64,000 nt of DNA. It comes from Mycolicibacterium madagascariense (GTDB taxonomy: Bacteria; Actinomycetota; Actinomycetes; Mycobacteriales; Mycobacteriaceae). The stretch covers positions 4,836,001-4,900,000 of the forward strand of contig NZ_AP022610.1 in NCBI RefSeq assembly GCF_010729665.1, read 5' to 3'. How positions within the stretch are numbered: position 1 is the stretch's first letter; each line of letters begins with the position of its first letter. The notes under the pieces were generated by a model. The model was given only the letters and a program-made list of their open reading frames with translations. It had not been told where the DNA came from and ran no database searches. Positions 1 through 9,413 of this stretch are shown in pieces. The position numbers were made by a program, and so were the translations under genes.

Positions 1-1
1 C

Positions 2-67
2 GAGTACTCCGAGCTTCTGGCCCCCGCCATGGGCGCCCTGGTCGAACGCGCGCTGGCCGGTAATTGA
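2..67 (+). CDS. 3' end of an unidentified protein (partial)
   Basis: Only the last 21 codons are inside the window. They read in frame to a TGA at 65-67 and end in a hydrophobic, helix-like tail finishing ALAGN. Third positions are G/C-rich, as in a mycobacterial gene. It converges on the OmpA-like gene with an 8-nt gap. There is too little sequence to name a family. Confidence 0.55.
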   Translation, partial: EYSELLAPAMGALVERALAGN

Positions 68-75
68 GCGGCGTC

Positions 76-951
76 TCAGCCGACGGTGATCTCGACGCGT
101 CGGTTCTGCGCCCTTCCGGCAGGCGTGCCGTTGTCTCCCAACGGTTTCGACGCCCCGGCACCGCTGGACGTCAGGTTGGCACTCGGAATGCCATCGGCGA
201 CGAGGGCGTTCGCGACCGCCGACGCGCGGCCCGCACTGAGGGGAACGTTGATCGCGTCGGTACCGGTGGAGTCGGTGTACCCGGTGACGACGAGCTTGGC
301 GGTCGGGCACGGCTTGACCGCGTCGGCGATCCGCCCGACGGCGCCCCTGGCGGCGGCGTTCAGACCGGAGGAGTTGGTGGCGAACGTGATCGGCGTCGCG
401 GACAGCGTCTGCACGGTGGCTCGAAGATCGGCACACGACCCGGCCGGCGCGGGACCCGGCGTCACCGAGGTGACCTCGATGTGGTTGACCACGGGCGCGT
501 TCGGCCACGTCGTCTTGGCCGAATCCTCAACGGCCGCCCGGGTTTCCGCGGTGTCGGTCTGACCGGTCAGGGTGACGGTGCCGTTGGCGAGGGTCGCGTT
601 GAAGCCCTTGGTCTCCACCGCCGTGCCGAAGAGCGCCCCCAGCCCGCCGAACTCCGGCGGTTTTACACCGGGCTTGACGGTGAGGTGATCGACGATGACC
701 GCGCCGGGCATGGCCTGCCTGATCCCATCGGGCAGACCCTTCAGCAGGGCCTCGTCGGGCACCTCGCCGGTCAGCGTGAACCCGTTGCCGGTCCGCGCGA
801 TCGTCATGGCGCCGTAGGGTGCGGCCGCCGCGGCCGACGTCGTGGTCGTCGATGACGGCGCCGCCGACGGGGCGTTGCCCGAGGACCCGCCGCACCCGGC
901 GAGAGGCAGCAGCAGGGCCAGGGCGAGCGCGCCCAGCAGGCGTTTCGACAC
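76..951 (-). CDS. OmpA-family lipoprotein with BON-like domain (Rv0899/ArfA type)
   Basis: Predicted envelope lipoprotein of 291 aa. The GTG start at 951 gives a short basic N-terminus, a hydrophobic helix and a lipobox LAGC with Cys at about 20, followed by a Ser/Thr/Ala linker. Residues about 45-170 resemble BON repeats (two TLTG-type strands). Residues about 185-290 form an OmpA C-terminal peptidoglycan-binding domain, with TGYTDSTG and a conserved GRA...NRRVE signature. The M. tuberculosis counterpart, Rv0899, has the same BON plus OmpA order but is described as anchored by a membrane helix, so the lipobox here is a visible difference. The gene begins 8 nt after the FKBP stop and is probably co-transcribed with it. 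Peptidoglycan contact is inferred from the domain. Confidence 0.88.
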   Translation of the reverse strand: MSKRLLGALALALLLPLAGCGGSSGNAPSAAPSSTTTTSAAAAAPYGAMTIARTGNGFTLTGEVPDEALLKGLPDGIRQAMPGAVIVDHLTVKPGVKPPEFGGLGALFGTAVETKGFNATLANGTVTLTGQTDTAETRAAVEDSAKTTWPNAPVVNHIEVTSVTPGPAPAGSCADLRATVQTLSATPITFATNSSGLNAAARGAVGRIADAVKPCPTAKLVVTGYTDSTGTDAINVPLSAGRASAVANALVADGIPSANLTSSGAGASKPLGDNGTPAGRAQNRRVEITVG

Positions 952-959
952 GGGGACCG

Positions 960-1322
960 TCAGCGGACGGCGAGCAGGTCGATCACGAAGATCAACGTCT
1001 TGCCCGACAGGCGGTGTCCCGACCCGGCCGGACCGTAGGCCTTCTCGGGCGGAATGGTCAGCTTCCGCCGACCGCCGACCCGCATTCCGGGGATGCCGTC
1101 CTGCCACCCCGCGATGAGGCCGCGCAGCGGGAACTCGATGGATTCGTTGCGGTTCCACGAGCTGTCGAACTCCTCGCCCGTGTCGTACTCGACGCCGACG
1201 TAGTGCACCGTCACGGTGCCGCCGGGCACTGCCTCGGCGCCGTCGCCGACGACGACGTCCTCGATGACGAGTTCGGCGGGCGCCGGACCGTCGGGAAAAT
1301 CGATCTCGGGTTTAGTGGCCAC
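960..1322 (-). CDS. FKBP-type peptidyl-prolyl cis-trans isomerase
   Basis: A compact single-domain FKBP of 120 aa. Landmarks are VHYVGV, FDSSW, PLRGLIAGWQDGIPGM, GGRRKLTIPPEKAYG and the C-terminal LIFVIDLL strand, all typical of the FK506-binding fold, so proline isomerisation of client proteins is expected. No signal peptide is visible, so it is probably cytosolic. The GTG at 1322 was chosen because it gives the usual short lead-in before the domain and lies 7 nt after a TACGGT -10 box, with no Shine-Dalgarno sequence. It is followed after 8 nt by the OmpA-like lipoprotein gene and is divergent from DUF2630. Confidence 0.9.
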   Translation of the reverse strand: MATKPEIDFPDGPAPAELVIEDVVVGDGAEAVPGGTVTVHYVGVEYDTGEEFDSSWNRNESIEFPLRGLIAGWQDGIPGMRVGGRRKLTIPPEKAYGPAGSGHRLSGKTLIFVIDLLAVR

Positions 1323-1329
1323 GCCTGAC

Positions 1330-1335
1330 ACCGTA
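1330..1335 (-). promoter_or_regulatory. -10 box of FKBP gene, leaderless
   Basis: On the minus strand TACGGT (TANNNT) is separated by 7 nt from the GTG at 1322. No ribosome-binding site fits between, so transcription should start at or next to the start codon. Confidence 0.55.
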
Positions 1336-1353
1336 GTCGGGCAGACTGGTCGG

Positions 1354-1614
1354 GTGGCTACGGACCCGAACACCGACTCGAACATTCTCGCCCGCGTGCA
1401 CGAACTCGTCGCCGAGGAGAAGGAACTGCGCGCGAAGCTGCAACACCGCGAGATCGACGAGACCGAGGAACATCGGCGCTTGAAGGCGCTCGAGGTGCAG
1501 CTCGACCAGGCCTGGGATCTGCTTCGCCAGCGGCGGGCCCTGCGCGAATCGGGCCAGGATCCCGACCAGGCCAGCGTCCGGCCCGAGGACGAGGTCGAGG
1601 GTTACCTGAACTGA
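1354..1614 (+). CDS. DUF2630 family small protein (Rv0898c type)
   Basis: An 86-aa charged, all-helical protein. A predicted coiled-coil stretch covers about residues 12-60 (ARVHELVAEEKELRAKL and following), with an acidic C-terminus. It matches the actinobacterial DUF2630 family in size and in position beside the OmpA-like gene and the FAD oxidoreductase, as in M. tuberculosis. Function is unknown. The GTG at 1354 is only 31 bp from the divergent FKBP start, so the two promoters must overlap. The oxidoreductase gene begins 8 nt after this stop, which suggests one transcript. Confidence 0.85.
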   Translation: MATDPNTDSNILARVHELVAEEKELRAKLQHREIDETEEHRRLKALEVQLDQAWDLLRQRRALRESGQDPDQASVRPEDEVEGYLN

Positions 1615-1622
1615 GCCGGGCC

Positions 1623-3182
1623 GTGGCGGACGACCGGTTCGACGCCGTCATCGTCGGTGGCGGTCACAACGGTCTGGTGGCGGCGGGTTACCTGGCGCGG
1701 GCCGGTCTGCGGGTCGTCGTGCTCGAACGGCTCGACCACGTCGGCGGCGCTGCCGTCTCGGCGCAGGCCTTCCCCGGGGTGGCTGCCCGGCTCTCGCGCT
1801 ACTCGTATCTGGTCAGTCTGCTGCCACCGCGCATCACCAACGATCTGGGCGCCCACGTCCGGCTCGCCCGGCGCCGGTACTCGTCCTACACGCCCCACCC
1901 GGCGGACGGCGGTCGCACCGGCCTGCTGGTCGGGCCCGGCGGTGACTTCGACGCCATCGGCGCGGGCGCCGACGCGGCCGGTTTCGACGCGTTCTACCGA
2001 CGCTGCCGCGCCGTCACCCAGCCGCTGTGGCCGACTCTGCTGGAACCCCTTCGGACGCGGTCACAGGCCCGCGCGCACGTGCTGGCCGGCGGTGATCCCG
2101 ACGCCGACGCCGGCTGGCAGTCGATGCTGCAGCAACCGATCGGCAAGGCGATCGCCGACGCCGTCACCGACGACGTGGTGCGCGGGGTGATGGCAACCGA
2201 CGCGCTGATCGGCACCTTCGCCCGCACCGACGCCGACTCCCTGGTGCAGAACGTCTGCTTCCTCTACCACCTGCTCGGCCAGGGCACCGGCGAATGGGAC
2301 GTGCCCATCGGCGGCATGGGCGCGGTCAGCGGTGCGCTCGCGGACGCGGCCCGTGCCCAGGGGGCCGAGATATGCACTGGCGCAGAGGTATACGCGGTCG
2401 ATCCCGGTGGGTCGGTCCACTACCGATGCGACGGCGAGCAGCGCGTCGCCCACGGGCGGTTCGTGCTGTCCAACGTCACGCCCACGGTGCTGGCCGGGTT
2501 GCTCGACGAGTCCCCGCCGCAGAGTGCACCGGGGTCGCAGGTCAAGGTGAACCTGATGCTGAGACGACTGCCCCGGCTGCGCGACGACGCCGTCACCCCG
2601 GAACAGGCGTTCGGCGGCACATTCCACGTCAACGAGTCTCTGCCGCAACTGGATTCGGCGTACGACACGGCGCTCGCCGGTGAGATTGCCGCTCCGCTGC
2701 CGTGCGAGATCTATTGCCACTCCCTCAGCGACCCCTCCATCCTGTCCGAGGAGTTGCGTCGCGCGGGCGCGCAGACGCTCACGGTGTTCGGCCTGCACAC
2801 CCCGCACGGCATCGCCGCCGCCGATCCGGAAGCTGCCAGGACCGCACTCACCGATGCCATCCTCGCATCACTGAATTCCGTTCTGGCCGAACCCATTCAG
2901 GACGTCCTGCTTACCGACGCGCACGGGCGGCCCTGTATCGAGACCAAGACCACCGCGGACCTGGAGGCCACGCTGAACATGACCGCGGGGCACATCTTCC
3001 ACGGTGGGCTGCACTGGCCGTTCGCCGAGGACGACGATCCGCTGGACACGCCGGCCCGGCGCTGGGGGGTGGCCACCGAGCACGACCGCATCCTGCTCTG
3101 CGGTTCCGGGTCTCGACGCGGCGGCGCGGTGTCGGGCGTCGGCGGCCACAATGCCGCCATGGCGGTACTCGAAAGCGGTTAG
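1623..3182 (+). CDS. FAD/NAD(P)-dependent oxidoreductase, phytoene-desaturase-like (Rv0897c type)
   Basis: A 519-aa flavoprotein. The Rossmann FAD-binding motif GGGHNGLVAAGYLARAG sits at residues about 12-28, followed by the ERLDHVGGAA segment characteristic of the amine-oxidase/phytoene-desaturase superfamily. A C-terminal dinucleotide-associated block (ILLCGSGSRRGGAVSGVGG) closes the FAD site. Substrate is unknown. Relatives are called carotenoid dehydrogenase-like, but the window contains no carotenoid genes, so that role is not implied. The GTG start follows DUF2630 by 8 nt. The TAG stop overlaps the convergent MarR stop by 4 nt. Confidence 0.87.
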   Translation: MADDRFDAVIVGGGHNGLVAAGYLARAGLRVVVLERLDHVGGAAVSAQAFPGVAARLSRYSYLVSLLPPRITNDLGAHVRLARRRYSSYTPHPADGGRTGLLVGPGGDFDAIGAGADAAGFDAFYRRCRAVTQPLWPTLLEPLRTRSQARAHVLAGGDPDADAGWQSMLQQPIGKAIADAVTDDVVRGVMATDALIGTFARTDADSLVQNVCFLYHLLGQGTGEWDVPIGGMGAVSGALADAARAQGAEICTGAEVYAVDPGGSVHYRCDGEQRVAHGRFVLSNVTPTVLAGLLDESPPQSAPGSQVKVNLMLRRLPRLRDDAVTPEQAFGGTFHVNESLPQLDSAYDTALAGEIAAPLPCEIYCHSLSDPSILSEELRRAGAQTLTVFGLHTPHGIAAADPEAARTALTDAILASLNSVLAEPIQDVLLTDAHGRPCIETKTTADLEATLNMTAGHIFHGGLHWPFAEDDDPLDTPARRWGVATEHDRILLCGSGSRRGGAVSGVGGHNAAMAVLESG

Positions 3183-3613
3183 TTCCCAGTCAGTTTCGCC
3201 AGGATCGTTCGAAGCGTCTCCAGTTCGGAGGCGCTCAGCGCGGTGAACGGCTCGGGCGCCGGGTCGTCGATCCCCTCGATCGTGGCCACGACGCGACGAC
3301 CAGCGTCGGTCAGCGAGATCACCTTGCACCGTCGGTTCGTCGGATGCGCCGTCCGCACGACGAGGCCGCGGTCCTCGAGATCGTTGACCGCCACGCTGGT
3401 GGCCGGCGCATCCATCGTTGCGGCCTCCGCGATCTCGGTGGCCGTCATCGCGCGCTTGGCGAGCCGGCGCAACACCCTGACCCTGCTGAACGGCAGCCCG
3501 GTGGTGTCGATGACGTCGCGCTTCCACGCGTCGCGGTTGTCGAAGACCACCGCGGCCATCGTCCGCCAGACCTCGTCGGCGAGCCGATGATCGGCGGTGG
3601 TGTCAGCCGGCAT
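3179..3613 (-). CDS. MarR-family transcriptional regulator
   Basis: A 144-aa winged-helix protein. The recognition region is about residues 55-95 (AKRAMTATEIAEAATMDAPATSVAVNDLEDRGLVVRT), followed by the wing (HPTNRRCKVISLTDAG). The start lies inside the 3' end of the MFS exporter gene (11-nt overlap), so exporter and regulator are translationally linked. By analogy with MarR-exporter operons it probably represses its own operon. A palindromic site is present at 5050-5082 over the exporter start. The ligand is unknown. Confidence 0.88.
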   Translation of the reverse strand: MPADTTADHRLADEVWRTMAAVVFDNRDAWKRDVIDTTGLPFSRVRVLRRLAKRAMTATEIAEAATMDAPATSVAVNDLEDRGLVVRTAHPTNRRCKVISLTDAGRRVVATIEGIDDPAPEPFTALSASELETLRTILAKLTGN

Positions 3614-5060
3614 GGACGCCGACCTTGGGGGCGGCCGTGCCGGAGATCAACGGCGCGAGGCGTTCCGCCGATTGGAACGCCCGCGGCGTCGTCGAGAGGA
3701 ACCCGAGCACGGTGATGACGACGCCGATCGCGACGAAGACGAACCACAGCGGCCGCGCGGACGCCGCGAAGTCGGCCCCCGTGTGCGCGATCGCCGACCC
3801 CGCGATAGAACCGCACAGCGCCACACCGATGCTCACGCCGATCTGGCGGCTGGTCGACGTCACCGCCGAGGCCGCACCGGCGCGGTCCAGCGGCATCCCG
3901 CTGACCGCCGCGTTGGTGATCGGGGCGTTCACCATGGAGAACCCGCTGCCGAACACGGCGAAGATCACCAGGAGGCCCCACACCGGGGTGTCCTTGGTCA
4001 GGAAGGTCAGCAGGACCGATGCGGTGGTGATCAGGACGCCGGCCGTCAGCAGCGAGGGACGGGCGCCGAACCGCCCGACCATCCGGCCGGAGATGGGCGA
4101 GAACACCAGGGCGCCAACGGCTATCGGCGCGTAGATGAGGCCGGTGTGCATGGCCGAGTACCCGCGCTCGGACTGCAGGTACAGCGACATCATGAACAGG
4201 AACGCACCCCACGCCGAGAACGCGCAGATCGCGGTGACGGTGGCGCCGGCGAACGGGATGCTGCGGAAGAAGCGCAGATCGATGAACGGGTCGTGGCGCC
4301 TGGCCTCGTACCGCAGGAAGGCGGCGAAGGAGATCAGCGCGACCACCGCCACCGCGACGACGCGCGGGTTGCTCCAGCCGTAGCCGGGGCCCTCGATGAG
4401 GGTGAAGACGACGCCGAAGAGGAAGAGCACCGCCAGGCCCTGGCCGATCGGGTCGATGTTGCGCATCGTCGCCGACTTCGTCTCGGGCACGAAGATCGCG
4501 GTGAGGACGACCGCGGCCGCACAGATTGGCAGGTTGATCCAGAACACCGCGCGCCAGCTGATCAGCTCGATGTGGAAACCCCCGACGACGGGTCCGAGCG
4601 CCATCGAGATGCCCACCACCGCGCCCCAGAATCCGAGGGCCCGGGCGCGCTCGACGCGTTCGGTGAAGACCTGCGAAATGATCGACAGTGCAACGGGATT
4701 CAGCATCGAACCGCCGATGGCCTGCAAGAGCCGTGCCATGATCAGCGTCTCGATGTTGGGCGCCAGGCTGCACATCAGCGAGCCGACGGCGAACACGACG
4801 AGGCCGATCTGGAACACCCGCCGTCTCCCGAACCGGTCCCCCGTCGCGCCCGACAGCATGAGCAGCGACGCCAACACCAGCGTGTAGACGTCGACCACCC
4901 ACTGCAGTTGCGACGGCGATGCATGCAGATCGGTGCGGATGCTGGGAATCGCGACGTTGACGATCGTGGCGTCCATCGACACGATCAGCAGACTCAGACA
5001 GCAGGACACCAGGATGATGGCCTTACGCCGAGGCGTCAGCGTGTCGATGCTTGTATTCAC
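3603..5060 (-). CDS. MFS drug exporter, DHA2 (14-TM) family
   Basis: A 485-aa membrane protein with about 14 hydrophobic helices. The first-helix motif LLIVSMDATIVNVAIPSI and motif A GDRFGRRRVF (about residues 75-85) are hallmarks of DHA2 proton-coupled multidrug antiporters. Motif C-like glycines (ALGPVVGG) follow in helix 5. The GTG at 5060 was chosen because a GACAAT -10-like box lies 6 nt upstream and the hydrophobic region begins about 15 residues in. It is first in an operon with the overlapping MarR gene. Substrate is not predictable. Confidence 0.88.
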   Translation of the reverse strand: MNTSIDTLTPRRKAIILVSCCLSLLIVSMDATIVNVAIPSIRTDLHASPSQLQWVVDVYTLVLASLLMLSGATGDRFGRRRVFQIGLVVFAVGSLMCSLAPNIETLIMARLLQAIGGSMLNPVALSIISQVFTERVERARALGFWGAVVGISMALGPVVGGFHIELISWRAVFWINLPICAAAVVLTAIFVPETKSATMRNIDPIGQGLAVLFLFGVVFTLIEGPGYGWSNPRVVAVAVVALISFAAFLRYEARRHDPFIDLRFFRSIPFAGATVTAICAFSAWGAFLFMMSLYLQSERGYSAMHTGLIYAPIAVGALVFSPISGRMVGRFGARPSLLTAGVLITTASVLLTFLTKDTPVWGLLVIFAVFGSGFSMVNAPITNAAVSGMPLDRAGAASAVTSTSRQIGVSIGVALCGSIAGSAIAHTGADFAASARPLWFVFVAIGVVITVLGFLSTTPRAFQSAERLAPLISGTAAPKVGVHAG

Positions 5061-5082
5061 ACAACTATTGTCGACTTACAAG
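5050..5082. promoter_or_regulatory. candidate MarR operator over exporter start
   Basis: Two nested palindromes cover the promoter and start of the exporter gene. Outer arms CTTGTA (5050-5055) and TACAAG (5077-5082) flank the 11-bp palindrome ACAACTATTGT (5061-5071). TTGT/ACAA half-sites are typical of MarR operators. The centre overlaps the likely -10 box, which fits repression. Confidence 0.5.
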
Positions 5083-5118
5083 TATCCGCGGCACAACCAC
5101 CTGTGGCCCAGCAGACAC

Positions 5119-5153
5119 AAACGGCCCTGAATCCGCCCGATCGAGGGCCGTTT
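5119..5153 (-). terminator. hairpin terminator after gltA2
   Basis: A perfect 10-bp inverted repeat AAACGGCCCT / AGGGCCGTTT with a 15-nt loop lies 23 nt past the gltA2 stop. There is no long U-tract, as is common for mycobacterial terminators. Confidence 0.65.
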
Positions 5154-5175
5154 ACGTCCGCTCGCGGAGAAAGGG

Positions 5176-6537
<1,362 letters not shown>

Positions 6538-6543
6538 TAGTGG

Positions 6544-6549
6544 AAGGTA
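6544..6549 (-). promoter_or_regulatory. -10 box of gltA2, leaderless
   Basis: TACCTT on the minus strand, 6 nt before the GTG start. It lies between the TetR stop (6554) and gltA2, so gltA2 can be transcribed independently of tetR. Confidence 0.5.
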
Positions 6550-6553
6550 GTCG

Positions 6554-7231
6554 CTATCGGTTTGGTGCGCTTGCGGGGGGTTGGCCCTCGCACGTTCCCC
6601 CGCTCGCCATCGGCGTCCAGGTCCGCCGAAACAGCTCGTACTGGGCCCGGAGGCGGTCGCACAGCACCTGCGGTTCGAGTGGGTCGTGCCCGGGCAGACC
6701 CAAGCCGGCGAAGGCGTTGGCGAACAGCACCGTCCACGCGTCGCCGATCATCCGCACGGCGGGATCGGTGGCGGGCACGCCGAGCCGCCGGCCCATGACG
6801 ACGAAGGCGGTGCGCACCTCTACCGACCGCTGATGCAGGAAGGCCGACGATCGCAGCGACTCGGCGTTGTTGATGATCTGGATGAGGACGGCCATCCGCT
6901 TGAAGCCCGGGGTGTGGTGCCCCCGCTCGGGAGCGAACACCTCCAGATGCGAGCGCAGCAGCGCCTCGTACTCGGTGATGTCGGTGGGCTGCCGGTCCAG
7001 GGCGGCGGCGAGGTACTCGTCCATGTCACCGGTCATCGCCGCGACGACGGACTCCTTCGTAGGGAAGTACCGGCTGAAGGTCCGCGGTGAGACGTCGGCC
7101 GCCGCAGCGATCTGCTCGACGGTGGTGTTGTCGTAGCCCTGCTTGAGACACAGCTCGGCCGCCGCCTCGATCAGCGTGGCGCGGGTCCGGAGCTTCTTGC
7201 GTTCCCTCAGGCCAAATGGTGCGTCAGCCAT
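6554..7231 (-). CDS. TetR-family transcriptional regulator
   Basis: A 225-aa regulator. The N-terminal helix-turn-helix is clear at about residues 14-60 (TRATLIEAAAELCLKQGYDNTTVEQIAAAADVSPRTFSRYF). The helical C-terminal ligand domain has no recognisable signature. The last 20 residues are a proline/glycine-rich tail. It is encoded 16 nt upstream of gltA2 on the same strand. Whether it controls gltA2 is not shown; in other genomes regulators of this type usually control themselves or a neighbouring exporter, and an MFS gene lies on its other side. Confidence 0.88.
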   Translation of the reverse strand: MADAPFGLRERKKLRTRATLIEAAAELCLKQGYDNTTVEQIAAAADVSPRTFSRYFPTKESVVAAMTGDMDEYLAAALDRQPTDITEYEALLRSHLEVFAPERGHHTPGFKRMAVLIQIINNAESLRSSAFLHQRSVEVRTAFVVMGRRLGVPATDPAVRMIGDAWTVLFANAFAGLGLPGHDPLEPQVLCDRLRAQYELFRRTWTPMASGGTCEGQPPASAPNR

Positions 7232-7392
7232 ACACCCGCTCGTAGTCGGCCCCCGACGGTGGACACTTCGGGTGGGACGCCAGAACGGTTCGCGTCGGAA
7301 TCTCCTCGCGGTCGCGAAGTCCCGATGCGTTCGCTCCCTCGGCCACGAGACGATGTTAACCCGCTTCTACATGCGAAACGGGGAACGCAGGT

Positions 7393-8652
7393 CTACACCC
7401 GGTAGCGGACGAAGGCGGGCACCAGCAACGCAGCGAGCACGACGCCGACGACGACGAGGGCACCTCCGCCCGCCGCGGTCACCGTCGTCCCGACGATTGC
7501 CGCCGACGCGCCGTGCACGGCGTCGGCGAGACGCGGCCCACCCGCGACGACCACGGTGAACACGCCCTGCAGTCGACCCCGCAACTCGTCGGAGGCCGCC
7601 TGCTGCAGGATCGTGTTGCGGAAGGCCGACGACACCATGTCGGCCGCTCCCCCGATCGCCAAGAACGCCAGCGCGGCCCACAGCAACGCGTTGACCCGCC
7701 CGCCGGCCAGCCCGGCGGCGAGACCGAAACCACACATCGCCGCACCCCACACGACGATGGAGACGACGACGACGAGCCCCTGCCGATGAATCCGGGGCAA
7801 CCAACCAGAGAACACCCCGCCCGCGACGGCGCCCACCGCGATGGCCGACGACAGCAACGCCATGGTGGTACCGCCCTCGACCGGCCCGCCGAAACTCTGG
7901 TGGGCCATCTGCGGGAAGAGCGCCCGCGGCATGCCGAAGATCATCGCGATGAGGTCCACGACGAACGACATCAGCACGACGCGGTTGCCCGCCAGATAGC
8001 GAAAGCCGTCGAACACCGCCCCGAAGCCCCAGCGCGACGCCCCCTCGACGATCTCGGTCGGCGGCATCTTGGCCAGCCGCAGCGTCGCCCAGATCGGGGC
8101 GAGGCACGTCAGCGCGTCGATGGCGTACAGCGTGGAGAGGTCGACGAAGTGCAGCAGCACACCGGCCAGCAGCGGTCCGACGATGGCGCCGAACTGCATG
8201 ACGGTCATGTTCAGCGAGTTCGCCGCGGGTAGCTGGTCGAGCGGCAGCATGCGCGGGATGGAGGCCGACCGCGTCGGCTGGTTGATCGCGAAGAACGCCT
8301 GCTGCACCGACAGCAGACCCAGCACCACCCACACGTCGTCGAGCCCCAGCGCCGCCTGCAGCCACAGCAGCACCGACGACACGGCCAACCCGATCGACGC
8401 GATGACCAGCAACAGCCTGCGGTCCATCGCATCGGCCCACGCGCCGCCCCACAGGCCGAACACCACCAGCGGCACCAGCGCGAAGATGCCCGACAGCCCG
8501 ACGTAGGCCGAATTCTGCGTCAGCGCGTACAGCTGAACGGGAACGGCGAAGATCGTGAGATTTGCGCCGATGACCGTGACGATGCCCGAGAGCCACAGCC
8601 TGCGGAAGTCCGGTGTCCGCAGCGGTGTGGTGTCGGCGAAGAGCCCCGCCAC
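7393..8652 (-). CDS. MFS transporter, EntS/MFS_3-like
   Basis: A 419-aa permease with about 12 predicted helices. It starts with LRTPDFRRLWLSGIVTVIG, a beginning typical of MFS_3/enterobactin-exporter-like proteins, and has motif A-like GAWADAMDRRLLL at about residues 67-79. The GTG at 8652 was chosen because it lies 2 nt after the pdxH stop and gives a short cytosolic lead; reading further upstream would run through pdxH. Substrate is unknown. Coupling to pdxH is positional and need not be functional. Confidence 0.82.
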   Translation of the reverse strand: MAGLFADTTPLRTPDFRRLWLSGIVTVIGANLTIFAVPVQLYALTQNSAYVGLSGIFALVPLVVFGLWGGAWADAMDRRLLLVIASIGLAVSSVLLWLQAALGLDDVWVVLGLLSVQQAFFAINQPTRSASIPRMLPLDQLPAANSLNMTVMQFGAIVGPLLAGVLLHFVDLSTLYAIDALTCLAPIWATLRLAKMPPTEIVEGASRWGFGAVFDGFRYLAGNRVVLMSFVVDLIAMIFGMPRALFPQMAHQSFGGPVEGGTTMALLSSAIAVGAVAGGVFSGWLPRIHRQGLVVVVSIVVWGAAMCGFGLAAGLAGGRVNALLWAALAFLAIGGAADMVSSAFRNTILQQAASDELRGRLQGVFTVVVAGGPRLADAVHGASAAIVGTTVTAAGGGALVVVGVVLAALLVPAFVRYRV

Positions 8653-8654
8653 CC

Positions 8655-9329
8655 CTAGGGCTGCAGTCGTTCGACGACGGCCCCGGTCACCCGAATCCGG
8701 TTGTGCAGGCGGTTCTCCCGGCCCTGCCAGAACTCGACCTCCTCGGGTGCGATGACGTAGCCGCCCCAGTGGTCCGGCACCGGAACGGGGTCGGCGTCGG
8801 CAAAGCGCTCGGTCACCTCGGCGAGTTTGCGGCGCAGATCGGCGCGGGACCCGATGGGGCGGGACTGGTCCGATGCCCACGCCCCGAGCTGCGAGCCGCG
8901 CGGCCGCTTGGCCCAGTAGGCCGCCGTCACCTCCGGCGCGACCTTGCGCACCGGCCCGCGGACGTGGACCTGGCGGCCCAGCGCGTACCACGGGAACGTG
9001 GCCGACGCGTACGGCGTCGCACCGAGCTGCCCACCCTTGGCGGAGTCGTAGTTGGTATAGAACGTGATGCCGGTCTCGTCCACGCCCTTGCACAGCACGG
9101 TGCGGGTGGCCGGCCTGCCCTCGGCGTCGACCGTGCCGACGACGATGGCGTTGGCCTCGGCGATTCCGGCGTCCTCGGCATCGGCTAACCACTTGCGCAA
9201 CAGGGTGATCCATCCGTCGGCGAGCCAGTCCACGTCGAGGTCGGGACTGCCGTCCTTCTCCGGGGAGCCGTACTCGACGCGCATGCGCGCCAGGTGTTCC
9301 CGATCATCGTCGACGTCGTTCCGAACCAC
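8655..9329 (-). CDS. pdxH: Pyridoxamine/pyridoxine 5'-phosphate oxidase
   Basis: FMN-dependent oxidation of pyridoxamine or pyridoxine 5'-phosphate to pyridoxal 5'-phosphate. Conserved blocks are [46 protein letters not shown] and the C-terminal [13 protein letters not shown]...ERLQP. From GTG at 9329 the protein is 224 aa, the same length as recalled for M. tuberculosis PdxH, and a TAGCGT box sits 8 nt upstream. The ATG at 9284 would remove 15 residues that look conserved. It is divergent from citA and followed by the MFS gene. Confidence 0.93.
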   Translation of the reverse strand: MVRNDVDDDREHLARMRVEYGSPEKDGSPDLDVDWLADGWITLLRKWLADAEDAGIAEANAIVVGTVDAEGRPATRTVLCKGVDETGITFYTNYDSAKGGQLGATPYASATFPWYALGRQVHVRGPVRKVAPEVTAAYWAKRPRGSQLGAWASDQSRPIGSRADLRRKLAEVTERFADADPVPVPDHWGGYVIAPEEVEFWQGRENRLHNRIRVTGAVVERLQP

Positions 9330-9337
9330 GTCGGGAA

Positions 9338-9343
9338 ACGCTA
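9338..9343 (-). promoter_or_regulatory. -10 box of pdxH, leaderless
   Basis: TAGCGT on the minus strand, 8 nt before GTG 9329, in the short divergent gap to citA. It supports the chosen start. Confidence 0.45.
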
Positions 9344-9413
9344 CGCCCACCGGGCCCGGCCCCGCCTGCCGACCGGTAGCGGTGCGAGCCGGTTCGGGTG
9401 CGAGAATCGGCCC

